From the NCBI GenBank assembly GCA_902779395.1, contig CACZBK010000005.1:62001-126000 (forward strand): a stretch of 64,000 nucleotides of DNA. Direction: 5' to 3'. Positions 20,594 through 29,214 of this stretch are shown piece by piece (position 1 is the first letter of the stretch; the number at the start of each line of letters is the position of its first letter). Below the pieces are notes generated by a model, which did not search any database, had not been told where the DNA came from, and worked only from the letters and a program-made list of their open reading frames with translations. Source of the DNA: an uncultured Lachnospiraceae bacterium. Lineage in GTDB: Bacteria; Bacillota; Clostridia; Lachnospirales; Lachnospiraceae. Both the position numbers and the translations under genes were made by a program.

Positions 20594-23257
20594 CTATCTC
20601 TTCATCATTTTATTCTGCTGCCGGATCTCTATATAGTTCACCAGCAGTATCAGCCCCAATATCCCTGCGGTGATAATCAGCGCCGGGATCAGAGGCCAGG
20701 AAAAGATCAAATCGCCGTCTACATTCAGCACTCCCAGCATTATGTAGCAGAAGATAAAACTGAGCACTGCCCCGATAAGACAGGCTGTGGCTGCACCAAA
20801 GCCATGCTCTATCAGCATCATCTTTATCCGCTGGACCGGATCCATTCCCACCACATCGTACAGCCACAGTTCTTTACGGCGTATGCGCATGTCCGCCTGC
20901 AGGGTATTAAGTATCTGAGTCATGCATATCGCCAGGATAAAGCTTCCCAGCAGCGTGCCGATCACCTTATAAACATTCAGCATGTTTATCGTTTCGAAGT
21001 AATCAGTTCCGTCCATCTCATACAGATTATAATACCACAGACCACGGTTTTCCCCAAATCCCCTTATGTCTTCATCCAATATCTCCATGTCCCGGGCTAT
21101 GGCCAGTTCCAATGATGACGGTATATCAATACAAAGAGCCGTCATTATATCCAGATCACGGTTAATATCAAAACCTGCGGCTGTAAGTCCTTTAGCTTCG
21201 GCTACCTTTTCTATCCTCTCCGTTATCAGTTCCATAGGCATTATCAGTCTGATATAATTGGTTTTTTTATGTTCCTTCCAGCTTAATTCCATTCTGCTTC
21301 CCGTACATACCTCTCTCCCTAATATCCCGAATATCCTGTGCTGCTGCCTCATCCCCCTCTCAAACATGGTTTTCTTCAGCGCATCAAGCACATCGAGCAT
21401 TCTGATACTGTTTTCCTTAAGATATTCCCTGCAGTCATAACCCGCATCCGCCAGCTCGTTAAGCACTTCATCCTGCAGAGGAGAAAATTCTTCATCCTCC
21501 GTGCCATTTTTCGTCAGCCTGAAAAGAACACGGGCATTCTCACCATTCTCCCTTTTCCTGCTCTTTTTCTCTCCGTTCTCAAAGGATATTATCTGATCGT
21601 TAATCTCCTGCCATGCATCCATCCCATGTCTTTCGGACACTGCAGCTACCGCGGCACTGTATGCATCTTTTGCTTTAAACTCGCCTTCGAAGCTGACAGT
21701 CTCAATTATATCCCCCGCCTTATAATCCGTCTTTCTTTTTCCGCTTTCATCAGAAGGGCTTATATCGCACAGCAGCACTCCGCCTTCAGCGACCATACGC
21801 TCATAATCTATATCCCCTTCCAACAGATAAGGCCTTTCTTTTTCCATATCTTCCTTTACACAGCCCAGCTCGTATATCCTCTCCAGCTCCCCGCTGTCTG
21901 CATATTCCTTAAGTCTGTCATCATAAGAATAAGCCGACAGGCTGCGAAGATTACTGTTGCATACACTTATCCAGAAGCAGTCTTTTACCCTATCGCGCCT
22001 CATAAGCGCTTCACGCAGTTTTTCATGTTTTCCTGCATCATATAAAACTGTCAGCCTGTCCCCCTCCGACATCATAAGATATTCCGTATACTCCGTATGC
22101 ATGTCTCTTATCAGGCTACTGATAGTCTCTGTGTATGTATCTGTAAATGATGAAAGGCTCAGCAGAAGAAACATTGAAAAAAGCATGGCCATAAATACCG
22201 CCACTCCCTTTCCTTTTCCCCGCAGCAGGTTCTTATCCGCATAAAAGCCGGGTGCGCCAAAGATACGCTCCGCAAGGCTGATCCTGCTTTTTCGCTTCTT
22301 TTTATCACCTCCGGTGAGCTTCCCTGCCAGCAGCATTACAGCCCTGCCTACAGTAAGCTCTTTTGCCAGCACGCCATGCAGTGCCTCCAGCGGTGATACC
22401 TGCGCGCACAGCCTTGCGGGCTCAAACATCGAAAACAGGGTCACAGCTATACAAAGGACTGCAGTATAAACTGCGGCCTTCGGATAAAAACGGAAACTGA
22501 AAAATGAAGCCAGTCCAAGGCTCTTGATAAACCAGGGTTCTATAAGCTTAAGCAGCCAGAATCCAAAGCCCATACCCAGGGCCGATGCAAAGATGCTCAT
22601 AACAATGCCTTCCGTAAAAAGAAGCATCCTGTGCTGAGCATCCGACATGCCCACGCAGCGCAGCAGCCCGAAATCCCTGCCCCTCTCCGTTACCGCTATC
22701 ATCATGGTGTTTCTGAGTATCATCACGGAAAAACCGCCTATAAAAGTTGCTGCCAGCTCTATCAGGAATTTAACCAGCGCATCACTTTCAGCTTCTCCCT
22801 GTCCGAAATATACCGCTGCAGTACTTATGACGCGCAGTTCAAAACCGTATTTCTTCCCAAGCATATCAGCGCTCTTTTGCAGATTATCCGTATTTTTAAG
22901 TTTTATCTTAAAATCATAGCTCTCCCCGGATTTAATCTGTTCCGGCAGAACCAGGCGGATGTTGCGGGAACTTACGCGCACTTCCTCTACCGCCTCGTCC
23001 TCCGTTAAACGCTTAAGCGCATTTATCATCTGCGGCGTATATGTTATCTCTTTATTATCATCACCGTGCGCGATATAGATCAGTTCATAGGGATTTGCCT
23101 GATAGTCCGTATAAAAATTATAATCCCAGGCCGAAAAGCCCATGGTAAGAATGCAGAAGCATAATACAAAAGTCAGCGCGATCCCAAGTACCGAATATGC
23201 GGTACGCGCCTTGTTGTGTCTGATATATTTAAATGCTAAATGAAAATAATAGGACAT
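20594..23257 (-). CDS. Large FtsX-type ABC permease (paralog 2), no ATPase nearby
   Basis: An 887-residue membrane protein closely similar throughout to the permease at 5012-7678: HNKARTxYSVLGIALTF near the N-terminus, MIAVTERGRDFGLLRCVGMS, the linker with VSPLEALHGVLAKELTVG, KERPYLLEGDIDYERMV in the large extracellular domain, and LNTLQADMRIRRKELWLYDV near the C-terminus. Topology is the same: one plus three TMs, then one plus three around a large outer domain. The ATG at 23257 follows AAGGAGAG. It is a single-gene unit without an ATPase, kinase or regulator, but it shares the operator of paralog 1, so it probably borrows the ATPase at 2567-3268. Confidence 0.88.
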   Translation of the reverse strand: MSYYFHLAFKYIRHNKARTAYSVLGIALTFVLCFCILTMGFSAWDYNFYTDYQANPYELIYIAHGDDNKEITYTPQMINALKRLTEDEAVEEVRVSSRNIRLVLPEQIKSGESYDFKIKLKNTDNLQKSADMLGKKYGFELRVISTAAVYFGQGEAESDALVKFLIELAATFIGGFSVMILRNTMMIAVTERGRDFGLLRCVGMSDAQHRMLLFTEGIVMSIFASALGMGFGFWLLKLIEPWFIKSLGLASFFSFRFYPKAAVYTAVLCIAVTLFSMFEPARLCAQVSPLEALHGVLAKELTVGRAVMLLAGKLTGGDKKKRKSRISLAERIFGAPGFYADKNLLRGKGKGVAVFMAMLFSMFLLLSLSSFTDTYTETISSLIRDMHTEYTEYLMMSEGDRLTVLYDAGKHEKLREALMRRDRVKDCFWISVCNSNLRSLSAYSYDDRLKEYADSGELERIYELGCVKEDMEKERPYLLEGDIDYERMVAEGGVLLCDISPSDESGKRKTDYKAGDIIETVSFEGEFKAKDAYSAAVAAVSERHGMDAWQEINDQIISFENGEKKSRKRENGENARVLFRLTKNGTEDEEFSPLQDEVLNELADAGYDCREYLKENSIRMLDVLDALKKTMFERGMRQQHRIFGILGREVCTGSRMELSWKEHKKTNYIRLIMPMELITERIEKVAEAKGLTAAGFDINRDLDIMTALCIDIPSSLELAIARDMEILDEDIRGFGENRGLWYYNLYEMDGTDYFETINMLNVYKVIGTLLGSFILAICMTQILNTLQADMRIRRKELWLYDVVGMDPVQRIKMMLIEHGFGAATACLIGAVLSFIFCYIMLGVLNVDGDLIFSWPLIPALIITAGILGLILLVNYIEIRQQNKMMKR

Positions 23258-23279
23258 GCCATCTCTCCTTCTGCGGAAA

Positions 23280-23329
23280 AGTATAGCATATCCCATATTT
23301 TCATAGCAAATTACAGTTTTGTAATAAAA
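23280..23329 (-). promoter_or_regulatory. Promoter and palindromic operator of FtsX permease 2
   Basis: The palindrome TTACAAAACTGTAA (23311-23324) lies within a 23-bp block (23307-23329) identical to 7727-7749. It is followed on the minus strand by TTGCTA as a weak -35, an 18-bp spacer and TATACT (23280-23285). The block starts three bases after the stop of the upstream aldo/keto reductase gene. Confidence 0.78.
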
Positions 23330-23332
23330 GGC

Positions 23333-24367
23333 TTAAACCGTTCTGTTACCGGCTAAAACCTCACGATAATCTTCAATATTCTTCTTTAAAAGCTTGGGTA
23401 TATTAAGGCCGTACGGGCACTTGGGAAGGCAGGCTCCGCAGCCTATGCACTTCTCTGCCTTTTTCATCTCGGCCTGCCAGTATTCCGAAAGCCAGCCCTG
23501 TGAAGGAGCGCGGCGCAACATAAGGCTCATGCGGTTGCACTGGTTGATCTGTATGCCCATGGTACACGGCATGCAGTATCCGCAGCCGCGGCAGAATTCG
23601 CCCTTAAGCTCGTCCTGCTCTTTTTTGATAAATGCAGATATCTCCTCATCCATCACGGGAGTGTCATCCATATACGAAAGCCACTCATCCAGCTCACTCT
23701 GCCTCTGTATGCCCCAGATAGGCACAGCGCCGTCAAACTGCGATATAAAGGCCTGCGCAGCCCTTGAATTGCTGATAAGCCCTCCGGCCAGACCCTTCAT
23801 ACAGATGAGCCCCACATTCTTTTCATTACACAGATGTATCAGCTCTATCTCTTTTTCATCTGCCAGATAACTGATGGGGTATTGAAGGGTATCATACAGA
23901 CCGGACTCAACGATCTCGCGCGCCACTCCCAGCTTGTGCGCAGTGCCACTGATATGCCTTATCTTTCCCTGCTCCTTAGCCTTCAGCATGCATTCATACA
24001 TGCCGTTATCCTGCCCCGGCTTCCAGCACTCACCCATCATATGGAACTGATAGATGTCGATATAGTCCGTCTTCAGATTATTGAGTGAGGTTTCCAGATC
24101 CTTCCAAAAATCCTCCGGTTTCTTGGCCGCGGTCTTTGTGGCTATTATGATATCTTCCCTCTTTACATAGCCGTCGCCAAAGGCAGCTCCTACCTTTATC
24201 TCGCTGTCGCTGTAGGCTCTGGCGGTATCAAAAAAGCGCATGCCTCCCTTATAGGCATTTCGCAGTATCCCTACCGCCTCTTCCAATGACACTCTCTGTA
24301 TGGGTAATGCTCCGAAGCCGTTCTGATGTACCGTTATTCCCGTTCTTCCAAGAGTAACACTTTTCAT
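23333..24367 (-). CDS. Aldo/keto reductase fused to a ferredoxin-like domain
   Basis: The product has 344 residues. The (beta/alpha)8 reductase part shows FDTARAYSDSE (catalytic Tyr), FGDGYVKREDIIIATKT and TDYIDIYQFHMM. The C-terminal 100 residues carry CRGCGYCMPCTMGI and CIGCGACLPKCP, ligands for two 4Fe-4S clusters. This fused architecture is frequent in anaerobes and suggests reduction of an unknown carbonyl with low-potential electrons; the substrate is unknown. The ATG at 24367 follows AGGGGAA, 13 bp after the upstream beta-CASP gene, so the two are probably co-transcribed. Confidence 0.9.
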   Translation of the reverse strand: MKSVTLGRTGITVHQNGFGALPIQRVSLEEAVGILRNAYKGGMRFFDTARAYSDSEIKVGAAFGDGYVKREDIIIATKTAAKKPEDFWKDLETSLNNLKTDYIDIYQFHMMGECWKPGQDNGMYECMLKAKEQGKIRHISGTAHKLGVAREIVESGLYDTLQYPISYLADEKEIELIHLCNEKNVGLICMKGLAGGLISNSRAAQAFISQFDGAVPIWGIQRQSELDEWLSYMDDTPVMDEEISAFIKKEQDELKGEFCRGCGYCMPCTMGIQINQCNRMSLMLRRAPSQGWLSEYWQAEMKKAEKCIGCGACLPKCPYGLNIPKLLKKNIEDYREVLAGNRTV

Positions 24368-24380
24368 AAACCGTATTCCC

Positions 24381-25976
24381 CTATCTGTCCCATTTATCGG
24401 ACAGCGAATTGATCTGATCCGCAAACTTGGCCAGATCTTTGTTTGCGCCGCCTTCGTTCTTGTAGATAACGGCGATCAGGCGCTGGCCTGCAGCCAAAAG
24501 TCTCTGGAATACATCCGAAAGCTTCTTCGCTTTCTTTTTCTTGGGTATGCCTACGGTCTGTGTGATAAACTCACCGGTAAGCAGATCAAATGAGCAGCCA
24601 CTGTAGGGTGCATAGGCATCATAGCCGTATTCTTCCTTAAGGCATTTGGTAAAGAGTGTAGCATTATCCTCATCACCATGCACGACAAATACTTTTCTGG
24701 GCTTTTCTCCGATATTCTGTATCCATTCGATAAGTCCCGCTTTATCCGCATGTCCGCTCATGCCCGGAAGCTGGGCTATGGTCGCACGCACCTCAATAGG
24801 TTCACCAAAAAGTTTTACTTCCTTTTCTCCGTCAACAAGTATACGTCCCAGGGTTCCTACAGCCTGATATCCGACAAACAGGATAGTGGATTCCTCACGC
24901 CACAGATTGTGTTTTAAATGGTGACGGATGCGGCCGGCATCGCACATTCCCGATGCGGAGATGATAACCTTTGGCTCCGTATCAAAGTTGATCAGCTTAG
25001 ATTCATCACTCGTAATGGAAAGCTTAAGCCCCGGGAAAGTAAGAGGATTCACCCCGCTCTTTACCAGCTCAAGCGCATCACCCGAGAAACAGTCTGCCTG
25101 ATTCTTATGAAAGATTTCTGTTGCCTCCACCGCAAGCGGCGAGTCCACAAACACGGGAAAGTCCGGAATATTGCCGACAAGCCCCCTCGCCTTTATCTCA
25201 CGGATATAATACAGCATCTCCTGTGTACGCCCCACTGCAAAAGACGGAATAACAAGATTGCCTCCGCGTCCGAGAGTCTCGGAAATAAGCTTTGCGAGAT
25301 TCCCGACATAATCCGGATGCTCCGCATCATGATACCTGGTGCCGTAGGTGGATTCCATGATAACATAATCCGCACCTTTCACATAACTCGGCTCTCTTAT
25401 CAGCGTATCCTTTTTATTTCCTATATCACCGGAGAAGACCAGCTTGCGCGTTTCATTCCCTTCTGTGATCCATATCTCAATGCTTGCACTGCCCAGAAGA
25501 TGTCCGACATCCGTAAAGCGGAATTTTATGCCTTCACATAGCTCGTATATCTCATTGTAATCAAAAGGGACAAGCCTGCGGATCGCCCCCATTGCATCTT
25601 CCATAGTATATAAAGGCTCTACCGCATTGGCAGCGCTTCTCTTAGCCTTGCGGTTTTTCCATTCCGCTTCCTGCATCTGTATATGTGCTGAGTCACGCAG
25701 CATTATGCTGCAAAGATCCACCGTTGCTTCGGTAGCCATTATCTGGCCTCTGAAGCCTCTGGCATATAATAAGGGCAGAAGCCCCGAATGATCGATATGT
25801 GCATGGGAGAGAAGGACATAATCTATCAGTCCCTCTTCTATGGGTATTTCCACGTTCTCGTATACATCTACGCCCTGCTCCATGCCGCAGTCCAAGAGTA
25901 TATGCTTACCGGCTGCCTCCAGATAATGGCAGCTGCCTGTCACTTCATGATCTGCCCCCACGAAAGTAAGCTTCAT
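24381..25976 (-). CDS. Metallo-beta-lactamase/beta-CASP RNase-like protein
   Basis: This 531-residue cytosolic protein has the metal-binding motif HAHIDHSG (about residues 58-65), DVGHLLGSASIE and SGDIG of the MBL core. The beta-CASP insert follows with ESTYGTRYH, FAVGRTQEMLYYI, ISASGMCDAGRIRHHL and LPGMSGHADKAGL. This is the archaeal/bacterial CPSF-like branch of RNA-processing nucleases. A C-terminal basic extension (GIPKKKKAKKLSD) of about 60 residues is added. The ribosome binding site is AAAGGAGGGG. Ribonuclease activity is a family inference and the RNA target is unknown. Confidence 0.9.
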   Translation of the reverse strand: MKLTFVGADHEVTGSCHYLEAAGKHILLDCGMEQGVDVYENVEIPIEEGLIDYVLLSHAHIDHSGLLPLLYARGFRGQIMATEATVDLCSIMLRDSAHIQMQEAEWKNRKAKRSAANAVEPLYTMEDAMGAIRRLVPFDYNEIYELCEGIKFRFTDVGHLLGSASIEIWITEGNETRKLVFSGDIGNKKDTLIREPSYVKGADYVIMESTYGTRYHDAEHPDYVGNLAKLISETLGRGGNLVIPSFAVGRTQEMLYYIREIKARGLVGNIPDFPVFVDSPLAVEATEIFHKNQADCFSGDALELVKSGVNPLTFPGLKLSITSDESKLINFDTEPKVIISASGMCDAGRIRHHLKHNLWREESTILFVGYQAVGTLGRILVDGEKEVKLFGEPIEVRATIAQLPGMSGHADKAGLIEWIQNIGEKPRKVFVVHGDEDNATLFTKCLKEEYGYDAYAPYSGCSFDLLTGEFITQTVGIPKKKKAKKLSDVFQRLLAAGQRLIAVIYKNEGGANKDLAKFADQINSLSDKWDR

Positions 25977-26009
25977 ACGTAACCCCTCCTTTAAGTAACA
26001 TCATCAGAT

Positions 26010-26903
26010 CTAAAAGAACATCTGAACTCCTCCGGGAACCACCGCTATCCTGTTTGTTTCAAGCCCTGAGGCTTTCTCACCGTCAAGAGACCAGTCCGGT
26101 TTATCGGCACAGAATACCGACACCTGATCCACTTTCAAAAACTGTACCAGCGGCGTATCAAACTTCTGCTCATTGAGCGCCTGCACTATCTCACCCAATT
26201 GTATAAGATCCCTGGGCATAGAGATAAGCAGCAGTTCAAAAACTCCGTCATCCAGACTGACATTGGAATTCTTAAGGTTCATCACCCCTCCAAGAGAAAA
26301 GGTGTTGCATACAGACACAAACAGATAATTATCCTCATATACATGCCCGTCCACCATTATGCGCATGTGCCAGGAACGTATCTGCGTAAGCTCCTTCATG
26401 CCTTCCAGTATATAAGCCGCATGTCCGAATACATTCTTTATCCTCTGTGGTGTGTCATAGGATGCCCTTGTAAAAATACCGCATGAAGCGGTATAAACAA
26501 ACTGCCTGTCATTGAACAGGCCTATATCAAGCCGGTGAGGCTTACCCTTCATAACACGCTCGGCTGCCTCTGCCGGTTCAAACGGAAGCTTTAAGCTTGC
26601 GGCGAAATCATTGGTCGAACCTGCCGGAATATAACCCAGAGGCTTGTCCCAGTTGTACCTGCGAAGCCCTGCTATGACCTCGCTTAAGGTCCCGTCGCCG
26701 CCCATACATACGACCCTGTCGATCTCATCATCAACGTGCTCCTTCACCAGATTGGCGGCATCTCCCGCCTCTCTGGTGAAGCACACTATAGTTTCATAAT
26801 AATGATCGGAAAAAGTCAGTATGATATCACTTAACGTGCTGTCCTTTTTCTTTATCCCCGCATGGGGATTTACGATAAATAAAAGCTTTTTATATGATGC
26901 CAT
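26010..26903 (-). CDS. Diacylglycerol/lipid kinase family protein 1
   Basis: This 297-residue YegS/DagK-like protein phosphorylates a lipid such as diacylglycerol at the membrane. The nucleotide-binding motif is GGDGT (68-72), preceded by VNPHAG, followed by GYIPAGSTNDFAASL, with SLDGE near the C-terminus. The length is standard. It starts three bases after the glyA stop and probably relies on translational coupling, since the ribosome binding site is weak. A second lipid kinase lies on the other side of glyA; the two are only distantly alike. Confidence 0.9.
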   Translation of the reverse strand: MASYKKLLFIVNPHAGIKKKDSTLSDIILTFSDHYYETIVCFTREAGDAANLVKEHVDDEIDRVVCMGGDGTLSEVIAGLRRYNWDKPLGYIPAGSTNDFAASLKLPFEPAEAAERVMKGKPHRLDIGLFNDRQFVYTASCGIFTRASYDTPQRIKNVFGHAAYILEGMKELTQIRSWHMRIMVDGHVYEDNYLFVSVCNTFSLGGVMNLKNSNVSLDDGVFELLLISMPRDLIQLGEIVQALNEQKFDTPLVQFLKVDQVSVFCADKPDWSLDGEKASGLETNRIAVVPGGVQMFF

Positions 26904-26906
26904 TTC

Positions 26907-28145
26907 TCAATTAAGCGGATACTTTGCGGTAAGCTCATCCACGATAGCTCTGGCTGCCGGAATGCCTGCCTCTTTCTCCTTGACTATGATAGATATTGCC
27001 TCTGCGATCCTGTCCATATCAGCTGTGTTCATGCCGCGGCTGGTAACAGAAGGTGTTCCCAGACGTATGCCGCTGGTAACATTGGGCTTCTGTGGATCAT
27101 TGGGAATAGTGTTCTTATTGGCCGTTAAATGAGCCTCATCCATCCAGCCCTCAACTTCCTTGCCGGTCAAGTTAAATGTAGTAAGATCAAGGAGCATCAG
27201 ATGATTATCGGTACCGCCGGATACTATCTTGAGCCCGCGATCCATAAGTCCCTTTGAAAGCGCCTGTGCATTATCAACGATACCCTTGCAGTAGGTCTTG
27301 AAATCATCGGAAAGAGCCTCTTTAAAGCATACAGCTTTTGCTGCGATGACATGCATAAGAGGACCGCCCTGGATCCCGGGGAATACTGCCTTATTAAACT
27401 TAAACTTCTTTGCATTCTCCTCACTGGATAAGATAAGACCGCCTCTGGGTCCTCTTAAAGTCTTATGGGTAGTAGTGGTCACCACATCGGCATAAGGGAT
27501 GGGTGAAGGGTGAAGGCCTGTAGCCACAAGACCTGCGATATGCGCCATATCCACCATAAGCACTGCGCCAACCTTATCTGCCACTTCACGGAATCTCTTA
27601 AAATCGATGGTACGTGCATAAGCAGAAGCTCCCGCGATTATCATCTTAGGCTTGCACTCAAGAGCGATACGCTCAAGCTCATCATAATCGATAAAGCCCT
27701 CATCATTAACTCCGTAAGGTACTATCTTGAAATATGTACCGGAGATATTTACCGGGCTTCCGTGTGTTAAATGTCCGCCATGATCAAGGTTCATACCCAT
27801 GATGGTATCACCGGGCTGGCAGACTGCAAACTGTACAGCCAGATTAGCCTGTGCACCGGAGTGCGGCTGAACATTTGCATAAGTACATCCGAAAAGCTCC
27901 TTAGCACGTTCGATAGCCAGGGTTTCTACAACATCAACGCAATCACAGCCGCCATAGTAACGCTTTCCGGGATAACCTTCCGCATACTTGTTTGTCAGTA
28001 CGCTGCCCATAGCAGCCATGACAGCATGGCTTACCCAGTTTTCGGATGCGATGAGCTCTATATGACTGTTCTGTCTTGCCTGCTCATCTTCTATAGCCTT
28101 TGCTATATCCGGGTCAACTGCTCTTAATTCATCGATAGAATACAT
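26907..28145 (-). CDS. glyA: Serine hydroxymethyltransferase
   Basis: This 412-residue PLP enzyme converts serine and tetrahydrofolate to glycine and 5,10-methylene-THF, supplying one-carbon units to the MetF and MetH encoded just upstream. The PLP lysine lies in [14 protein letters not shown] (K228). Other signatures are [19 protein letters not shown] and [12 protein letters not shown]. The length is normal. The ATG follows AGGAGG. Folate genes metF, metH and glyA on the same strand within 7 kb form a coherent one-carbon cluster. Confidence 0.97.
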   Translation of the reverse strand: MYSIDELRAVDPDIAKAIEDEQARQNSHIELIASENWVSHAVMAAMGSVLTNKYAEGYPGKRYYGGCDCVDVVETLAIERAKELFGCTYANVQPHSGAQANLAVQFAVCQPGDTIMGMNLDHGGHLTHGSPVNISGTYFKIVPYGVNDEGFIDYDELERIALECKPKMIIAGASAYARTIDFKRFREVADKVGAVLMVDMAHIAGLVATGLHPSPIPYADVVTTTTHKTLRGPRGGLILSSEENAKKFKFNKAVFPGIQGGPLMHVIAAKAVCFKEALSDDFKTYCKGIVDNAQALSKGLMDRGLKIVSGGTDNHLMLLDLTTFNLTGKEVEGWMDEAHLTANKNTIPNDPQKPNVTSGIRLGTPSVTSRGMNTADMDRIAEAISIIVKEKEAGIPAARAIVDELTAKYPLN

Positions 28146-28175
28146 TGGTCTTTCCTCCTAAAAAATATTATTGTT

Positions 28176-28184
28176 ATTCTAACA
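28176..28184 (-). promoter_or_regulatory. Possible extended -10 promoter of glyA
   Basis: TGTTAGAAT on the minus strand fits an extended -10, 31 bases before the glyA ATG. No good -35 is present (TAGCGT at 17 bp). glyA could equally be read from upstream. Confidence 0.35.
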
Positions 28185-28201
28185 TATTTATCTTTATTAC
28201 G

Positions 28202-29197
28202 CTATACCATAAGACGGAGTTTTCCCGGAAGGCATTTTATGCTTATATCCATTGCCCGTGTGGTCACCTCACCATCAGTGTGCACATGCAGCATCTCCGA
28301 TGACGTGATCCTTATATCCGATGCTCTGTCTATACATATGCCTTTGGTCCCTACATGTCTGCCGCTGTATGCTTTCGGAAAAGCTGTTAACACTTTCAGC
28401 CGTCCCAGTCTGTCGGTAAAACACAGATCCAGCACACCGTCATTGCTGACAGCATCGGGTGTAAACATTACGCCGCCCCCCTGATACTTATGATTCATTA
28501 CTGCCACAAAAAGGCAGTCACGTGCCGGATAGATTCGTGTTCCGTCCATATATATATTGCAATCGGCACGCTTTCCCATAAACAGGCTCTTAACACATAT
28601 AAAACCGTATACCAGGCCTCCAAGACCGAAACGGTTAAAGATCTTTTTCAATCCCGAATGAGCGACCTCAGCACATACTGCAGCATCAAAACCTATACCC
28701 GCACTTACCGTAAAGAAACGCCTGTGTCCCTTAAGCTCCTCCTTCTCAGGATCATTATATGTAAGGATCCCAAGATCAGTACGCCTTTCCCTGGCAGCGG
28801 GAGTACCGTCCACAAAAGACATTTTTCCGTCTCCGGAAGCAAGTATCCGCTTAAGACATACCTTCGGATCATCTGTTATCTCAAGTGCTCTTGCCAGATC
28901 ACTGGCAGATCCCGTAGGTATATAACAAAGCTTCAGCCTGTCAAAGCACTTATCCCCTGCGGCCGCGATACCGTTAACGGTCTCGTTCACCGTACCGTCT
29001 CCTCCCAAAAGGATAAGATTTATCAGTCCTTTGTCCTTATTCAATATACACTTTACTATAGTGCCGGCATTGCGGCCTTTAGCTGTATAATAATAGCGGT
29101 ATCCCACCTGCTTCTCATCCAGCTGTTTACGCAGGTCATGCCATATCTTCATACCCTTTCCCGAACGCGCGGCAGGATTGATAATTATATAAAACAT
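28202..29197 (-). CDS. Diacylglycerol/lipid kinase family protein 2
   Basis: This 331-residue protein has the catalytic motif GGDGT (65-69), an N-terminal INPAARSGKG, the lipid-kinase motif CYIPTGSASDLARAL, an insertion with ARERRTDLGILTY, and VHTDGEV in the C-terminal beta-sandwich. It is longer and clearly different from the kinase after glyA, so it is not a recent duplicate. It starts 17 bp after the metH stop. The substrate could be diacylglycerol, undecaprenol or sphingoid-like lipids; the sequence does not decide. Confidence 0.88.
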   Translation of the reverse strand: MFYIIINPAARSGKGMKIWHDLRKQLDEKQVGYRYYYTAKGRNAGTIVKCILNKDKGLINLILLGGDGTVNETVNGIAAAGDKCFDRLKLCYIPTGSASDLARALEITDDPKVCLKRILASGDGKMSFVDGTPAARERRTDLGILTYNDPEKEELKGHRRFFTVSAGIGFDAAVCAEVAHSGLKKIFNRFGLGGLVYGFICVKSLFMGKRADCNIYMDGTRIYPARDCLFVAVMNHKYQGGGVMFTPDAVSNDGVLDLCFTDRLGRLKVLTAFPKAYSGRHVGTKGICIDRASDIRITSSEMLHVHTDGEVTTRAMDISIKCLPGKLRLMV

Positions 29198-29214
29198 CTG
29201 AATTCCTTTCTATG

